Of a stretch of DNA of 64,000 nt, positions 41,851 through 50,770 are shown piece by piece (the first letter of the stretch is position 1; the number at the start of each line of letters is the position of its first letter). The position numbers and the translations under genes are program-made. Source of the stretch: Alkalihalobacillus sp. LMS39 (GTDB lineage Bacteria; Bacillota; Bacilli; Bacillales; Bacillaceae_F). Location: NCBI RefSeq assembly GCF_022812285.1, contig NZ_CP093300.1, forward strand, positions 496,001 to 560,000, given 5' to 3'. The notes below the pieces were generated by a model. The model saw nothing but the letters and a program-made list of their open reading frames with translations, did no database searches and was not told the DNA's origin.

Positions 41851-44163
41851 TTACAAATAGGGGCTTTCATGTTTCGCTTTTAACATGTTCCAACGGCGGT
41901 CTACTTCTTTATTGAAGACTTCTAATAACTCTTCATTTTCCTCTGTTAGCATATGTTTTGTTTTCCCCATTAAACGTAACCATTCTTTCATGTCCACACG
42001 TTTCTTTTTTGCCTCTGGGTCATACGTAATTGTTGTGATTCCGTGTTCAACTTCATAAAGAGGAAAGAAACAAGTGTTCACGGCAGCTTCAACAATCGTT
42101 TGTCCGAGTTCATCTTTTGATTTCCAGTTTAACGGACAAGTAATTAAAATTTTTCCATACACTAATCCTTCATTTTGAGCATACCATTGGGCTTTGGCTG
42201 CTTTCTTTAATAAATCTCGGTCAAATGCTTCTGTTCCTGTAAAAACATAAGGAATATGGGTTGCCGCCATGATTTGCGCAGTATCTTTATGGTGGAACGG
42301 TTTTCCCTGCTGAAAGTTACCGACACTTGATGTACTCGTCATATGTCCCATAGGTGTAGAGTAGGAAAGTTGGCTTCCTGTATTCATATAACCTTCATTA
42401 TCATATTCAAGAATAATCATTTTATGGTTACGGAGGGCAGTTCCAATCGCAGGTCCCATCCCAATATCCATCCCACCATCACCTGTGACCATGACGAACG
42501 TGAAATCATCGCTTAACCCAAGCTCTACAAATTCACCCCGGCGTTTCCGTTCATGGAACATTTCAACAAGACCAGATAATGTGGCAGAACCATTTTGAAA
42601 TAAATTATGAATGTATGTTGCTTTATGGGCGCTGTAAGGATAGCCAGTTGTAACAACCATTGCACAGCCTGTATGGAATAAAGCAACAATATCGCCCTCG
42701 ATTCCTTTAAAGAACAATTCTAATCCAGAGAAAATCCCACAGCCAGGACAGGCTCCGTGACCAGACGCAATTCGCTTTGGCTTTTTGGTTAAATTTCGCA
42801 ATGGAGGAATTTTAACTTTTAATTCACCAGTTGCTTCATCTTTTGTCACATTAATTAAACCTGACTTTAAGTCTTCTTTTTTCATAGGTTGTAAAACTCG
42901 TTGTGGTGCATGTTCTGGTTTACCAGGTGAATGACCGAAATAATCAAATGGCTTATCGACTTGGTCTTGTTTAACCGCATCTAATGCGAGTTGGAAAAAA
43001 TGTTCTGCATCATCTGCAAAAAAGTCTTTTCCTCCTAACCCGTAGATGCGATTAATCACTTTTGTTGTTGAGTTTCCAGCTGTTTGTAATGCAGCTCTTA
43101 TTTCAAGTGCCATATTTCCACCGTGTGCACCATAAGAGTCACCTCTGTCCCCCACAGTAATTGCTTTTACATTTTCAAGTGCTTTCACAATTTGCTTTTG
43201 TGGAAATGGGCGAATCATATTCGGTGAAATGACACCAGCTTTTATTCCTTTTTGTCGGAGTTTGTCAGCGACATCTTTACAAACTTCAGCAGCGGAATTT
43301 AACATAAACACACAAATTTCCGCATCTTCCATCCGATATAAATCGACAACGGGATATTCACGGCCTGTTAAAGCAGTGTATTCAGCGGAAAGCCGTTCAA
43401 AGACTGTTTCTGCATTATACATTGCTTCAGATTGCTGATAACAGTTGTTAATATAATCAGGTTCATTCATATATGGACCAATTGTCACTGGATTTTCCCG
43501 ATCTAATGCGTGAGGAAAATGGGTAGGTGGTTTCCCGATATAATCTTGAACATCTTGATTGTTTTTAATAACTTGAACTCGTCTTTTTTGGTGTGATGTA
43601 AAATAACCGTCGAAAGAAACGATAACAGGAAGTCGTACATCAGGATCTTCTGCAAGCTTGATCGCGATAATATTCATATCATAAACCATTTGTGGGTCAC
43701 GAGCCATTAATATTGGCCAGCCTGTATTTAAGGCAAAATATAAATCAGAATGGTCACCATGAATGTTTAATGGACCTGAAACAGAACGGTTTACTAAGTT
43801 TAATACCATTGGAAAGCGTGTACCGGATTGAACTGGCAATTGTTCAAGCATATATAGAAAGCCATTCGCACTTGTTGCATTAAACACTCGGCCTCCACCA
43901 GTGGATGCACCGTAACAAATTCCTGCAGAACCATGTTCACCATCAGCGGGAATCAGGACAATATCGTGTTTTCCTTTTGCTTTCATTCCATCTAAAAATT
44001 GGGCAACTTCAGTAGAAGGGGAGATCGGATAATAACCCATGACATGATAGTTGATTTGATGGGCAGCATATGCAGCCATTTCATTTCCGGATTCAAAGAC
44101 AATGCTTTGTTCTGCCGTACCTTTTGGAATTTCGATTGCTTCTTTATTTATTTCAATGGACAT
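41851..44163 (-). CDS. 2-oxoacid:ferredoxin oxidoreductase, fused alpha-beta subunit
   Basis: A 770-residue fusion. Residues about 20-400 are the alpha region of 2-oxoacid:ferredoxin oxidoreductases (MGYYPISPSTEVAQFL, ADGEHGSAGICYGAS, GDRGDSYGAHGGN). Residues about 465-760 are the thiamine-diphosphate-binding beta region, with GHGACPGCGIFSG and the GDGGMDIGMG...N motif. The enzyme decarboxylates a 2-oxoacid to the acyl-CoA and passes electrons to ferredoxin through the gamma-delta partner encoded just upstream. Substrate (pyruvate, 2-oxoglutarate, branched-chain or aromatic oxoacid) is not decided by these motifs. AAAGGTGG precedes the ATG. Confidence 0.88.
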   Translation of the reverse strand: MSIEINKEAIEIPKGTAEQSIVFESGNEMAAYAAHQINYHVMGYYPISPSTEVAQFLDGMKAKGKHDIVLIPADGEHGSAGICYGASTGGGRVFNATSANGFLYMLEQLPVQSGTRFPMVLNLVNRSVSGPLNIHGDHSDLYFALNTGWPILMARDPQMVYDMNIIAIKLAEDPDVRLPVIVSFDGYFTSHQKRRVQVIKNNQDVQDYIGKPPTHFPHALDRENPVTIGPYMNEPDYINNCYQQSEAMYNAETVFERLSAEYTALTGREYPVVDLYRMEDAEICVFMLNSAAEVCKDVADKLRQKGIKAGVISPNMIRPFPQKQIVKALENVKAITVGDRGDSYGAHGGNMALEIRAALQTAGNSTTKVINRIYGLGGKDFFADDAEHFFQLALDAVKQDQVDKPFDYFGHSPGKPEHAPQRVLQPMKKEDLKSGLINVTKDEATGELKVKIPPLRNLTKKPKRIASGHGACPGCGIFSGLELFFKGIEGDIVALFHTGCAMVVTTGYPYSAHKATYIHNLFQNGSATLSGLVEMFHERKRRGEFVELGLSDDFTFVMVTGDGGMDIGMGPAIGTALRNHKMIILEYDNEGYMNTGSQLSYSTPMGHMTSTSSVGNFQQGKPFHHKDTAQIMAATHIPYVFTGTEAFDRDLLKKAAKAQWYAQNEGLVYGKILITCPLNWKSKDELGQTIVEAAVNTCFFPLYEVEHGITTITYDPEAKKKRVDMKEWLRLMGKTKHMLTEENEELLEVFNKEVDRRWNMLKAKHESPYL

Positions 44164-44180
44164 GTTATTTCCACCTTTCC

Positions 44181-45188
44181 TTATTTACTCACGAGGTCAA
44201 ACAAATGAGGGACACGATTTGTTTCCGCAAACCCGTCATCATATTCTCTTTCACTTGATAACGCCTCCACAGGACAGGCGTGGACACACTTCAAACAGCC
44301 TTTGCAATATTGATAATCGATGCCTTTTAAAAACATTTGTGGTCGGCCTCGTTTATCTTCTTTTTCTTCCCAAACAAAACAAAAATCAGGACAAACGGTA
44401 TCACAGGCAGCGCAGTTTATACACTTATCATCATGAAAATGGGGAAGCATACCAGCACGCGAAATGCTTAGATCCTTTAAGATGCTATTACCAGGGTTAA
44501 TGACGGTTCCACCAATAGGTTGAGTTTGGTATCCTAGCTTTGGTTCTTCTCGTGTAAACGGAATGGATTGAACTGCTTCTTGTGGTGTGAATGTTTTGAA
44601 TTGAACTTCGTGGTAGCCTCGGTCAAAGGTGCGGATATTTGGTTCTACAAGGTGTGGGTATTTATGTTCGAATGTGCGACGGATTGTATTTCTCATGGAG
44701 TCAGCATCTAAAAAATCTAATATGCGATATAGGGAGCCTAACATAGCAGTGTTTACTTTTGTTCCTTCTTCAAGTGCAATTCCAGTAGCATCAATGACAG
44801 CGATCGTTCCGCTCTCTATTGACATAATGTTTTTTAGAATGTCCGGGGATTTTTGTGTATTAACAAGAACAGTGCTGTCAGGATAAATTCCACTCGTACA
44901 ATGTAATGTTTTAAATAAGGCATCGTGAAAAATGCCAACGACATGAGGTCGCTCAATCGGGGTATTGTCTCTAATGTTAATATGTGGTTCACAAAAGCGG
45001 ATATGGGCTTTGACGGGGGAACCTTTTTTCTCAGAGCCATAAGATGAAAAGCCAACACCATTTAAGCCATTGCCAACGACTCCGTCTTCCGATAGCATTT
45101 TACCGGCTAAGTTTGCACCTAACCCACCGATGGACTCAAGCCGGATTTCAAAAAAACCTAGTTCATTTACTTTAGGTAAACTTGACAT
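44181..45188 (-). CDS. 2-oxoacid:ferredoxin oxidoreductase, fused gamma-delta subunit
   Basis: A 335-residue fusion. The gamma region (about 10-190) begins GFFEIRLESIGGLGANLAGK, typical of the catalytic gamma subunit. The C-terminal part (about 245-320) is a delta-type ferredoxin with two 4Fe-4S motifs, CINCAACDTVCPD and CKGCLKCVHACPVEA. It supplies the electron path from the TPP site in the alpha-beta partner. AAGGAGG lies before the ATG, and the alpha-beta gene follows after 17 bases, so the two form an operon. The upstream gap (45189-45508) holds only an AT-rich region and the terminator of the HD-GYP gene. Confidence 0.88.
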   Translation of the reverse strand: MSSLPKVNELGFFEIRLESIGGLGANLAGKMLSEDGVVGNGLNGVGFSSYGSEKKGSPVKAHIRFCEPHINIRDNTPIERPHVVGIFHDALFKTLHCTSGIYPDSTVLVNTQKSPDILKNIMSIESGTIAVIDATGIALEEGTKVNTAMLGSLYRILDFLDADSMRNTIRRTFEHKYPHLVEPNIRTFDRGYHEVQFKTFTPQEAVQSIPFTREEPKLGYQTQPIGGTVINPGNSILKDLSISRAGMLPHFHDDKCINCAACDTVCPDFCFVWEEKEDKRGRPQMFLKGIDYQYCKGCLKCVHACPVEALSSEREYDDGFAETNRVPHLFDLVSK

Positions 45189-45458
45189 AAAAGCCTCCTT
45201 AATTTTGAATTTTCAATAAATTTTGTGTTTTCATTGTAACAGGGTAATTTATTGAATACAACAGTTTTTTATTAAATGTTATTATAGCAAATAAATAAAG
45301 TGTGTAAATGGTATTTTTAAAGATGTAATTATGAATTTAATGTTCACAAAATATCTGGATGTTTGATATAGTACAGTTTGTATTTGTTTTGTAACAGTGT
45401 GAAGTTATGTAACGATACTATTGTTTATATGGTTGAAAAAACTTGATTAAAATAAAAA

Positions 45459-45494
45459 AAGTGTTCAAATCGGAATGACCCTTTTTGAACACTA
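45459..45494 (-). terminator. Terminator of the HD-GYP gene
   Basis: AGTGTTCAAA and TTTGAACACT form a perfect 10-bp stem. On the minus strand it follows the HD-GYP stop by about 15 bases and is followed by a T-rich run (complement of AAAATAAAAAA). Confidence 0.85.
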
Positions 45495-45508
45495 AAATTA
45501 TTGTTATT

Positions 45509-46537
45509 TTAATATGATATTTTTAATGAGAATTCTTTTCGTAAATCAATATATTCTTCATTTTCTAATTTAAGTAATGGCTGGTGTGGTTCGTTATCAT
45601 GGATGAAAATGATTTCAGCTTTTTGTCCATTTGATAATGTCACTTCTTCAAATAAATGCTGACGCATAATATATTGTACGAATGGAATGACGACAGCAGG
45701 ATTTAGTTTATTTGTTTGAGCCATAGATACAAGCTCATATACACTTTCAAAAGGTGTTTTCTTTTGTCCGTATTGCTTCATACTCATTGCATTGAAGCAA
45801 TCTGCAACAGCAACAATTTGAATGAAATAGGATGGGTTCTTATCATGTTGACCTAATGGGTAACCGCTACCATCAACTCTTTCATGATGTGATTTTGCCG
45901 CTTTAATAACGAGTTCATCAAGCCCTTTTACCATTCCAAGCAAATCTGGGCCGTATTGTGTATGCTTTTTTACCTCAGCATATTCATCATCTAATAATGG
46001 CTCATTTTTTTCTATAATAGATTGATTAACTTGAAGCATTCCGATGTCGTGGAAAAGTCCCATTGTGGCTAATAGCATACATTCTTTTTTTGTATAGCCA
46101 AGCTTTTTTCCAATAATCGCAGCAAAAATACCAACATTCATACTATGTTGATATAAGTAATCTTGTTTTTGGATTTCAGTTTGAATTAAAGCTAAAATTG
46201 AAACATCATTCATGGACATGTCAACAAGATGATTGAATTCTTTGATTAACTGGGGAACTTTCGAATCATCCATTTGTACCATTTGTGAAAATGTGTCTTT
46301 AACGAGAGAAAGGCAAGTTTCATATGGTTCTTTTGTTGGAGACTTCACCTTTGGTTTACTTGACGAATCATTTTTCTCTACAATAATTTGCTGACCATAG
46401 CGATAGTTTTGTAATAGTAGAATATGTGTTTCATTTAGGGTAATCCCCTTTTTTAATAATAGAATTCCTTGATCTGAAAAAATATCTTCTCCTAAAGAGC
46501 TTCCCACTAATTCAAATGATATTTCACTATGCTCCAT
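45509..46537 (-). CDS. HD-GYP domain protein, probable c-di-GMP phosphodiesterase
   Basis: A 342-residue cytosolic protein. An N-terminal region of about 100 residues has no named domain. The HD-GYP domain lies at about residues 120-310, with HSMNVG, the metal-binding HD in LFHDIGML, and HHERVDGSGYP containing the GYP triplet. Such proteins hydrolyse c-di-GMP to GMP. It adds a second type of c-di-GMP breakdown enzyme to the GGDEF/EAL proteins at 9-13 kb. AAGGGGGA precedes the ATG. It stands alone, divergent from the MarR regulator. Confidence 0.9.
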   Translation of the reverse strand: MEHSEISFELVGSSLGEDIFSDQGILLLKKGITLNETHILLLQNYRYGQQIIVEKNDSSSKPKVKSPTKEPYETCLSLVKDTFSQMVQMDDSKVPQLIKEFNHLVDMSMNDVSILALIQTEIQKQDYLYQHSMNVGIFAAIIGKKLGYTKKECMLLATMGLFHDIGMLQVNQSIIEKNEPLLDDEYAEVKKHTQYGPDLLGMVKGLDELVIKAAKSHHERVDGSGYPLGQHDKNPSYFIQIVAVADCFNAMSMKQYGQKKTPFESVYELVSMAQTNKLNPAVVIPFVQYIMRQHLFEEVTLSNGQKAEIIFIHDNEPHQPLLKLENEEYIDLRKEFSLKISY

Positions 46538-46709
46538 CTAAATTCCCCCTTACAATATGTGTATAATTATCTATATAATATTACTATATTTCGACAAAAA
46601 TTGTTAAATCCCTCTTTTTAACTAGGATGATAGAATGATAAAATTCGACTTGAATAGTCATATAAAAATCGAGTACGATGAAAGAAAAGAATGAGGATTG
46701 AGGACGAGT

Positions 46710-47150
46710 ATGGACTATCGTAATTATAAATTAGAAAAATCTATCGGTCACCAAATTGCAAGAACGGGGAGACTGGTAACGAATCGGTTAAATACAAACT
46801 TTAAGAATGGAAATTACCCAGTTACGCATGAACAATGGTCAATTATGATTCGCTTATGGGAAGAAGACGGTTTAACGCAAAATCGACTTGCCGAACTGAC
46901 ACATAAAGATAATCCTTGTGTTTCTAGATTGATAAATAATCTTGAAAAAAGGGAATTAGTGAAACGAACAACACACCCTGTTGATGGAAGAACGAAACTA
47001 ATTTACTTAACTGAAAAAGGGAGAGAGATGCAAATTGGTTTAATTCAACAAGCGCAAAAAACTGTTGAACAAATATCAGATGGAATCGAGCCTGAAGAGT
47101 TGGCTATTTTTTTGCGAGTGTTGAATAAAATCCAAGAGAATTTAACATAA
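46710..47150 (+). CDS. MarR-family transcriptional regulator
   Basis: A 146-residue winged-helix regulator. The DNA-binding helices include LTQNRLAELTHKDNPCVSRL and the wing DGRTKLIYLT. Start chosen at ATG 46710, six bases after GAGG; TTG 46698 is in frame but overlaps that site. No neighbour reads in the same direction except the dead permease 300 bases downstream, so its target is not evident. A TTGTTG-stem terminator follows. Confidence 0.85.
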   Translation: MDYRNYKLEKSIGHQIARTGRLVTNRLNTNFKNGNYPVTHEQWSIMIRLWEEDGLTQNRLAELTHKDNPCVSRLINNLEKRELVKRTTHPVDGRTKLIYLTEKGREMQIGLIQQAQKTVEQISDGIEPEELAIFLRVLNKIQENLT

Positions 47151-47153
47151 CAA

Positions 47154-47190
47154 CAACTAGCGTATTTAGCGTGGATGTTGTTTTTTTCTT
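47154..47190 (+). terminator. Probable terminator after the MarR gene
   Basis: AACAACA and TGTTGTT pair across a loop that includes TAGCG repeats, followed by a T run. Confidence 0.6.
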
Positions 47191-47386
47191 TTTGTATATC
47201 TTATACGGGGAAGTGGGCATGAGGCATTATTTTGGTTATGCTTTGAAATCCTGCTCAATGTAACGAACACTTTTAAAAGGAATTCCTAAAGTTAGCATAA
47301 TGGCTCAGTTATTATAAATAGATAACTGTGGTATTTAGGGTCTATAAAAAAATGGTTGTTTAAACAATTATTCTCTCCGAGTCTAC

Positions 47387-47443
47387 TGAAAATGATTTTC
47401 AATTAGGATTATAATGTAAAATGATAACGATGATCATTATCAT
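47387..47443 (+). promoter_or_regulatory. Two Fur boxes upstream of the permease pseudogene
   Basis: TGAAAATGATTTTCA (47387-47401) is a perfect 7-1-7 palindrome. TGATAACGATGATCATTATCA (47422-47442) contains overlapping Fur half-sites. Together they mark a formerly iron-controlled promoter. The rest of 47191-47386 shows no gene. Confidence 0.8.
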
Positions 47444-48075
47444 TGTTTATAGGGGTAACTAGTTTATCCCCAATGGATATGTTTCGATTAACAGAGCAAC
47501 AGTTGCAAATTTTAACTACGAGTAGAATTCCTCGTTTGTTCAGTATAATCATTGCAGGGGTTAGTATGAGTATATGTGGTCTCATTATGCAGCAGCTGAC
47601 AAGAAATAAATTTGTTTCTCCTACTACTGCTGGGACGATGGATTCTGCAAGATTGGAATCCTAGTTTCCTTAATGGTCTTTACCGCAGCAAGTCCATTGC
47701 AAAAAATGGTTGTTGCGTTTGACTTTGCATTAGCTGGAACACTCATTTTTATGAAAATACTAGAGAAAATAAAATATAAAGATACAATTTTTATTCCTCT
47801 AGTCGGTCTTATGTTCGGAAGTATTGTTGGCTCCATTACAACCTTTTTTGCATATAAAGAGGACCTTATCCAAAACATGTCATCAGGGCTTCAAGGGAAT
47901 TTTGCTCTTATTATCACAGGGCGCTATGAATGTTATACATAAGTGTACATCTTATCATTATTGCATATTTATATAGAAAAGTTATGTTAAGTGATATGGC
48001 ATATATCAAAGGAAGTTTAGGTGTAGATGCAACTGGAAAGGAGTTATTCAATCACTTAATATTTATTTTACGATG
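47443..48075 (+). pseudogene. Decayed YclN/FatD-type siderophore ABC permease
   Basis: Remnant of a FecCD-family permease of the petrobactin/YclN type. A first segment (47443-47664) encodes FIGVTSLSPMDMF, SRIPRLFSIIIAGVSMSICG and IMQQLTRNKFVSPTTAGTMD. After a frame break, 47673-47942 encodes ASPLQKMVVAFDFALAGTLI and KYKDTIFIPLVGLMFGSIVG. A third stretch to about 48075 (AYLYRKVMLSD, GSLGVDATGKEL) looks like the next transmembrane block. The true N-terminus is missing, at least one frameshift and a premature stop are present, and no C-terminal half or partner genes follow. Two good Fur boxes still precede it. Confidence 0.82.
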
Positions 48076-48244
48076 AGGCATTAATTATTAAGGAATGAAC
48101 GTTTCCATAATGCGAATTTATATTACGAAGATATGTTTGGTGTTTATATTTATTAGAAAAACAGAATATAAAGTTAAAGTTGATTGAAGAGGAACTTGTA
48201 ATTGAAAGAGAAAGGAAATGCTTGGTTTTCAAATAAAGAAAATG

Positions 48245-48281
48245 GAAGTCATCAAAGAATACTTTTAGCTTTGATGACTTC
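48245..48281 (-). terminator. Terminator of the amidase gene
   Basis: GAAGTCATCAAAG and CTTTGATGACTTC form a perfect 13-bp stem, 14 bases beyond the amidase stop on the minus strand. Confidence 0.85.
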
Positions 48282-48294
48282 ATTAAAGTTGTTA

Positions 48295-49266
48295 TTAACT
48301 GAATTTGATTACTCTATAACTACTTTCACTAAGGGTTTTAAAATCTTTATCAAAGTAATCTGAAGTATTTGACGAAATATAAATTGTCCCATTTCTTTTT
48401 CCAGTCACTATCACAGAGTGAAACCATCTACCACTAGAGTTTTTAAGTTGAATAACATCCCCAACCCGAGAATTATTAATTATTGTAGTTTTACTTCCAG
48501 AACTGACCGTAGAATGTCCTTGGTTGTTTCTCCAGTAAGAATAGAAATCAACAACATTAATCCAAGAGGATGACTCTTTACTTCGCATAGTGCAGTTATT
48601 ATTTACCGTACAACCCCAATATGAATCGTTGTACCAGTGAGTAGTTGTGCTGTTTATACCATCCGGAACTGGGCTTGGTTTTTTTTCACTTTTTCCACCA
48701 GCATGAATCGCTTGTGAAACAAAGTTTGTGCAGTTTTTTGAGTGTGATTTATAATTTGGATTTCTTTTATTATAATATTCTTTAGCATAATTTACTGCTG
48801 CTGTTGGATTGTAAGATGATGACATAGCTGTAAATTCAGTGGATGATTTTTTATTGAATTGAATAAAGCTATCTTGAGCTTTTTCTTCAATTTCAATCTC
48901 TACTTCGATTTCTTTTATTGTTCTATCATAAATATGTTCTAAATTAAATTCTTCTGTAAAGTTCTCACCCGATTGATGTAACTCCAATTGATATAAGTAC
49001 TCACTTGCATAAAATAAAATATTTGAATATTCAATATGTTCAGATAATTTTTTGTCTTTATCTTCTAGTAGCTGTAGTAACAGGTATTCTACATACTCTT
49101 CTGTTCCGGGCTTGATATCTATTTGATTTTCTATAAGATAATCAAACAAAATATCTTCAACTTCCCTTATTGTGTAGGAGTTACCTTTACCTTCTGCAAC
49201 ATTACTAAACCCAAATAAAACAAATAATGAAATTAAAGCGATCATATAAATAAATACTTTTTTCAT
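48295..49266 (-). CDS. Secreted amidase-domain (Amidase_6) protein
   Basis: A 323-residue secreted protein. A signal peptide of about 25 residues (ALISLFVLFGFSNVAEG) is followed by a helical, acidic region and a C-terminal putative amidase domain (about residues 168-320) with NPTAAVNYAKEYYNKRNP, the cysteine-containing NCTNFVSQAIHAGG, and a histidine in WFHSVIVTG. The Cys/His pattern fits the Amidase_6 fold, thought to act on cell-wall peptides. The ribosome site AAAGGAG is directly preceded by 19 consecutive A residues. Lower GC than its neighbours and isolation in a decayed region suggest recent acquisition. Confidence 0.8.
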   Translation of the reverse strand: MKKVFIYMIALISLFVLFGFSNVAEGKGNSYTIREVEDILFDYLIENQIDIKPGTEEYVEYLLLQLLEDKDKKLSEHIEYSNILFYASEYLYQLELHQSGENFTEEFNLEHIYDRTIKEIEVEIEIEEKAQDSFIQFNKKSSTEFTAMSSSYNPTAAVNYAKEYYNKRNPNYKSHSKNCTNFVSQAIHAGGKSEKKPSPVPDGINSTTTHWYNDSYWGCTVNNNCTMRSKESSSWINVVDFYSYWRNNQGHSTVSSGSKTTIINNSRVGDVIQLKNSSGRWFHSVIVTGKRNGTIYISSNTSDYFDKDFKTLSESSYRVIKFS

Positions 49267-49277
49267 ATTCTATCTCC

Positions 49278-49296
49278 TTTTTTTTTTTTTTTTTTT
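49278..49296 (-). promoter_or_regulatory. 19-base A tract next to the amidase ribosome site
   Basis: Nineteen consecutive T residues on the plus strand (A on the coding strand) adjoin the GGAG Shine-Dalgarno sequence of the amidase gene. Tracts of this length are prone to slippage. It lies between the ribosome site and an upstream GGATATCC palindrome. Confidence 0.8.
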
Positions 49297-50770
49297 GGAT
49301 ATCCAATATTAGTATAATCTACTTTTTTTTAAAAAAAAAGAAATTTTTTCAATATTTTCAAAAAATAATAAACTAGTAAAATGTAGTTTAAAAAATGTTT
49401 TTGTTGTGAGTATTCATAAATTATTAAGTTGTTACAAGAAAAAATAGCAAACCTCATGATAGCAAAGAGAATAAAATTTATATATATATGACTAACGAAA
49501 AGATAAGATTAACTAATTACAATATAATTCATTTTAGAATTAATAAATAAATTGAGTGTGAAATAGTATAAATACTTATGGTGTATTTAGTTTTCTATAC
49601 AAACTAACAGAAGATGAGAATAAGAAGGAAACAATTCTAGTAATTATTTAATGTGTTAGTTATTAGTTTTTTCGTGTGGAGTCAAGGAAGGAAAATGGGG
49701 AAAGATAGAATTAAAAAGGTCTATTATTTTTTCGACTTATTCCACATTTAAGTAATATTCTCTCAGAGCATTCCGAGCTTCAGTATCATCTAGTCATTTT
49801 AGGCGATACAAAAACCAATAACTAGATTTTATTACCTCCCATTGATTTGATATTATTTGAAGCTTGTCCTAAAGTAATTTTTGGCATGTAACTTGGTGTC
49901 TATTAATAAAGCCATGCTGTAGAAGTTTCAAATATGAAGAAGTTTTCATGAGCTCACTTGATTACGTTCATGAAAGTATATAGGTTTGTTTAGGATATCA
50001 TTCATTCCTGTTTGGGTAGACGTTTTAAGTGTCCGTCAAACTTTCGACGAGTGTGAGTACAACAGCCAACGTTTGAATTCGGTGTAGTGTATCTATTATC
50101 TAAATGTAGGATCCATTAAATGGAGATAGACACGTTCTTCTATGTTTGATAAAGACATACTTACCTAGTTGCGGTAGATGCTCTTCCAGGGTAAAGTGGC
50201 ACTTGCGACTTGGTCTCTTCGGCATAATAACTTTATGTTTATTAAATTGCTGTACTTCTGGTTGAAGAAGAGTATTAGCCATTAGACCTTTATAAAGAAA
50301 CCTAGTGTGGTCTGTTGCTATTTCCTAAATTGGTTCATGAAAACATAATCAACAAACTCACTGCTATGCAATGTATTTAATCAATAGTGAATATTTTTTG
50401 GTTTCTTAGTTTGAGTTCAACCCAAAGTTGATTTTTCCCGTTGAAACCTTTAAACTGCAGGTTTTAAGACCTCAAATCATCAGAGATTTTAACTTTATTG
50501 AAAAATGGGAAGCTCTAGTTGAAAGGTAATTTATTTTTCGAACGAAGAAAAATTGAAGTATGAAAAAGAATGGACAAAACATTTGAAAAATAGGATATAA
50601 GTCCTTGTATCGTTGATGTATCAATGGATTTATATGTGGCTTAGCTGAATAGCCGCCAATTCCAAAGAAAGGACAGTAAAAAGTACATCTTGTAGTAATC
50701 TACATTTTCAAATATAATGCTATTTGAATATATAATAAATTCTAAAAATTTAAAAAAGGGGGAAAGTTGT
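49297..50770. other. Gene-poor, AT-rich decayed region
   Basis: About 1.4 kb without a credible intact gene. The first 400 bases are very AT-rich. From about 49740 to 50280 on the minus strand there are protein-like stretches broken by stops, for example SSYWFLYRLK and DDTEARNALREYYLNVE, and a 60-codon frame containing MPKRPSRKCHFTLEEHLPQL. They could be the remains of a transposase or integrase, but I cannot name the family and I see no terminal inverted repeats. Nothing else is recognised. Confidence 0.4.

Noticed and set aside
44102-44500. 132-codon plus-strand frame opposite the oxidoreductase genes
   Set aside because: Completely antisense to two well-supported genes and without a ribosome site.
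46538-46709. c-di-GMP riboswitch upstream of the HD-GYP gene
   Set aside because: I looked for the GGNACGCAAAG and GGGTTACC strands in the leader and found neither.
50100-50282. 60-codon minus-strand frame in the decayed region
   Set aside because: No ribosome site and no family match; kept only as a possible fragment of a decayed gene.
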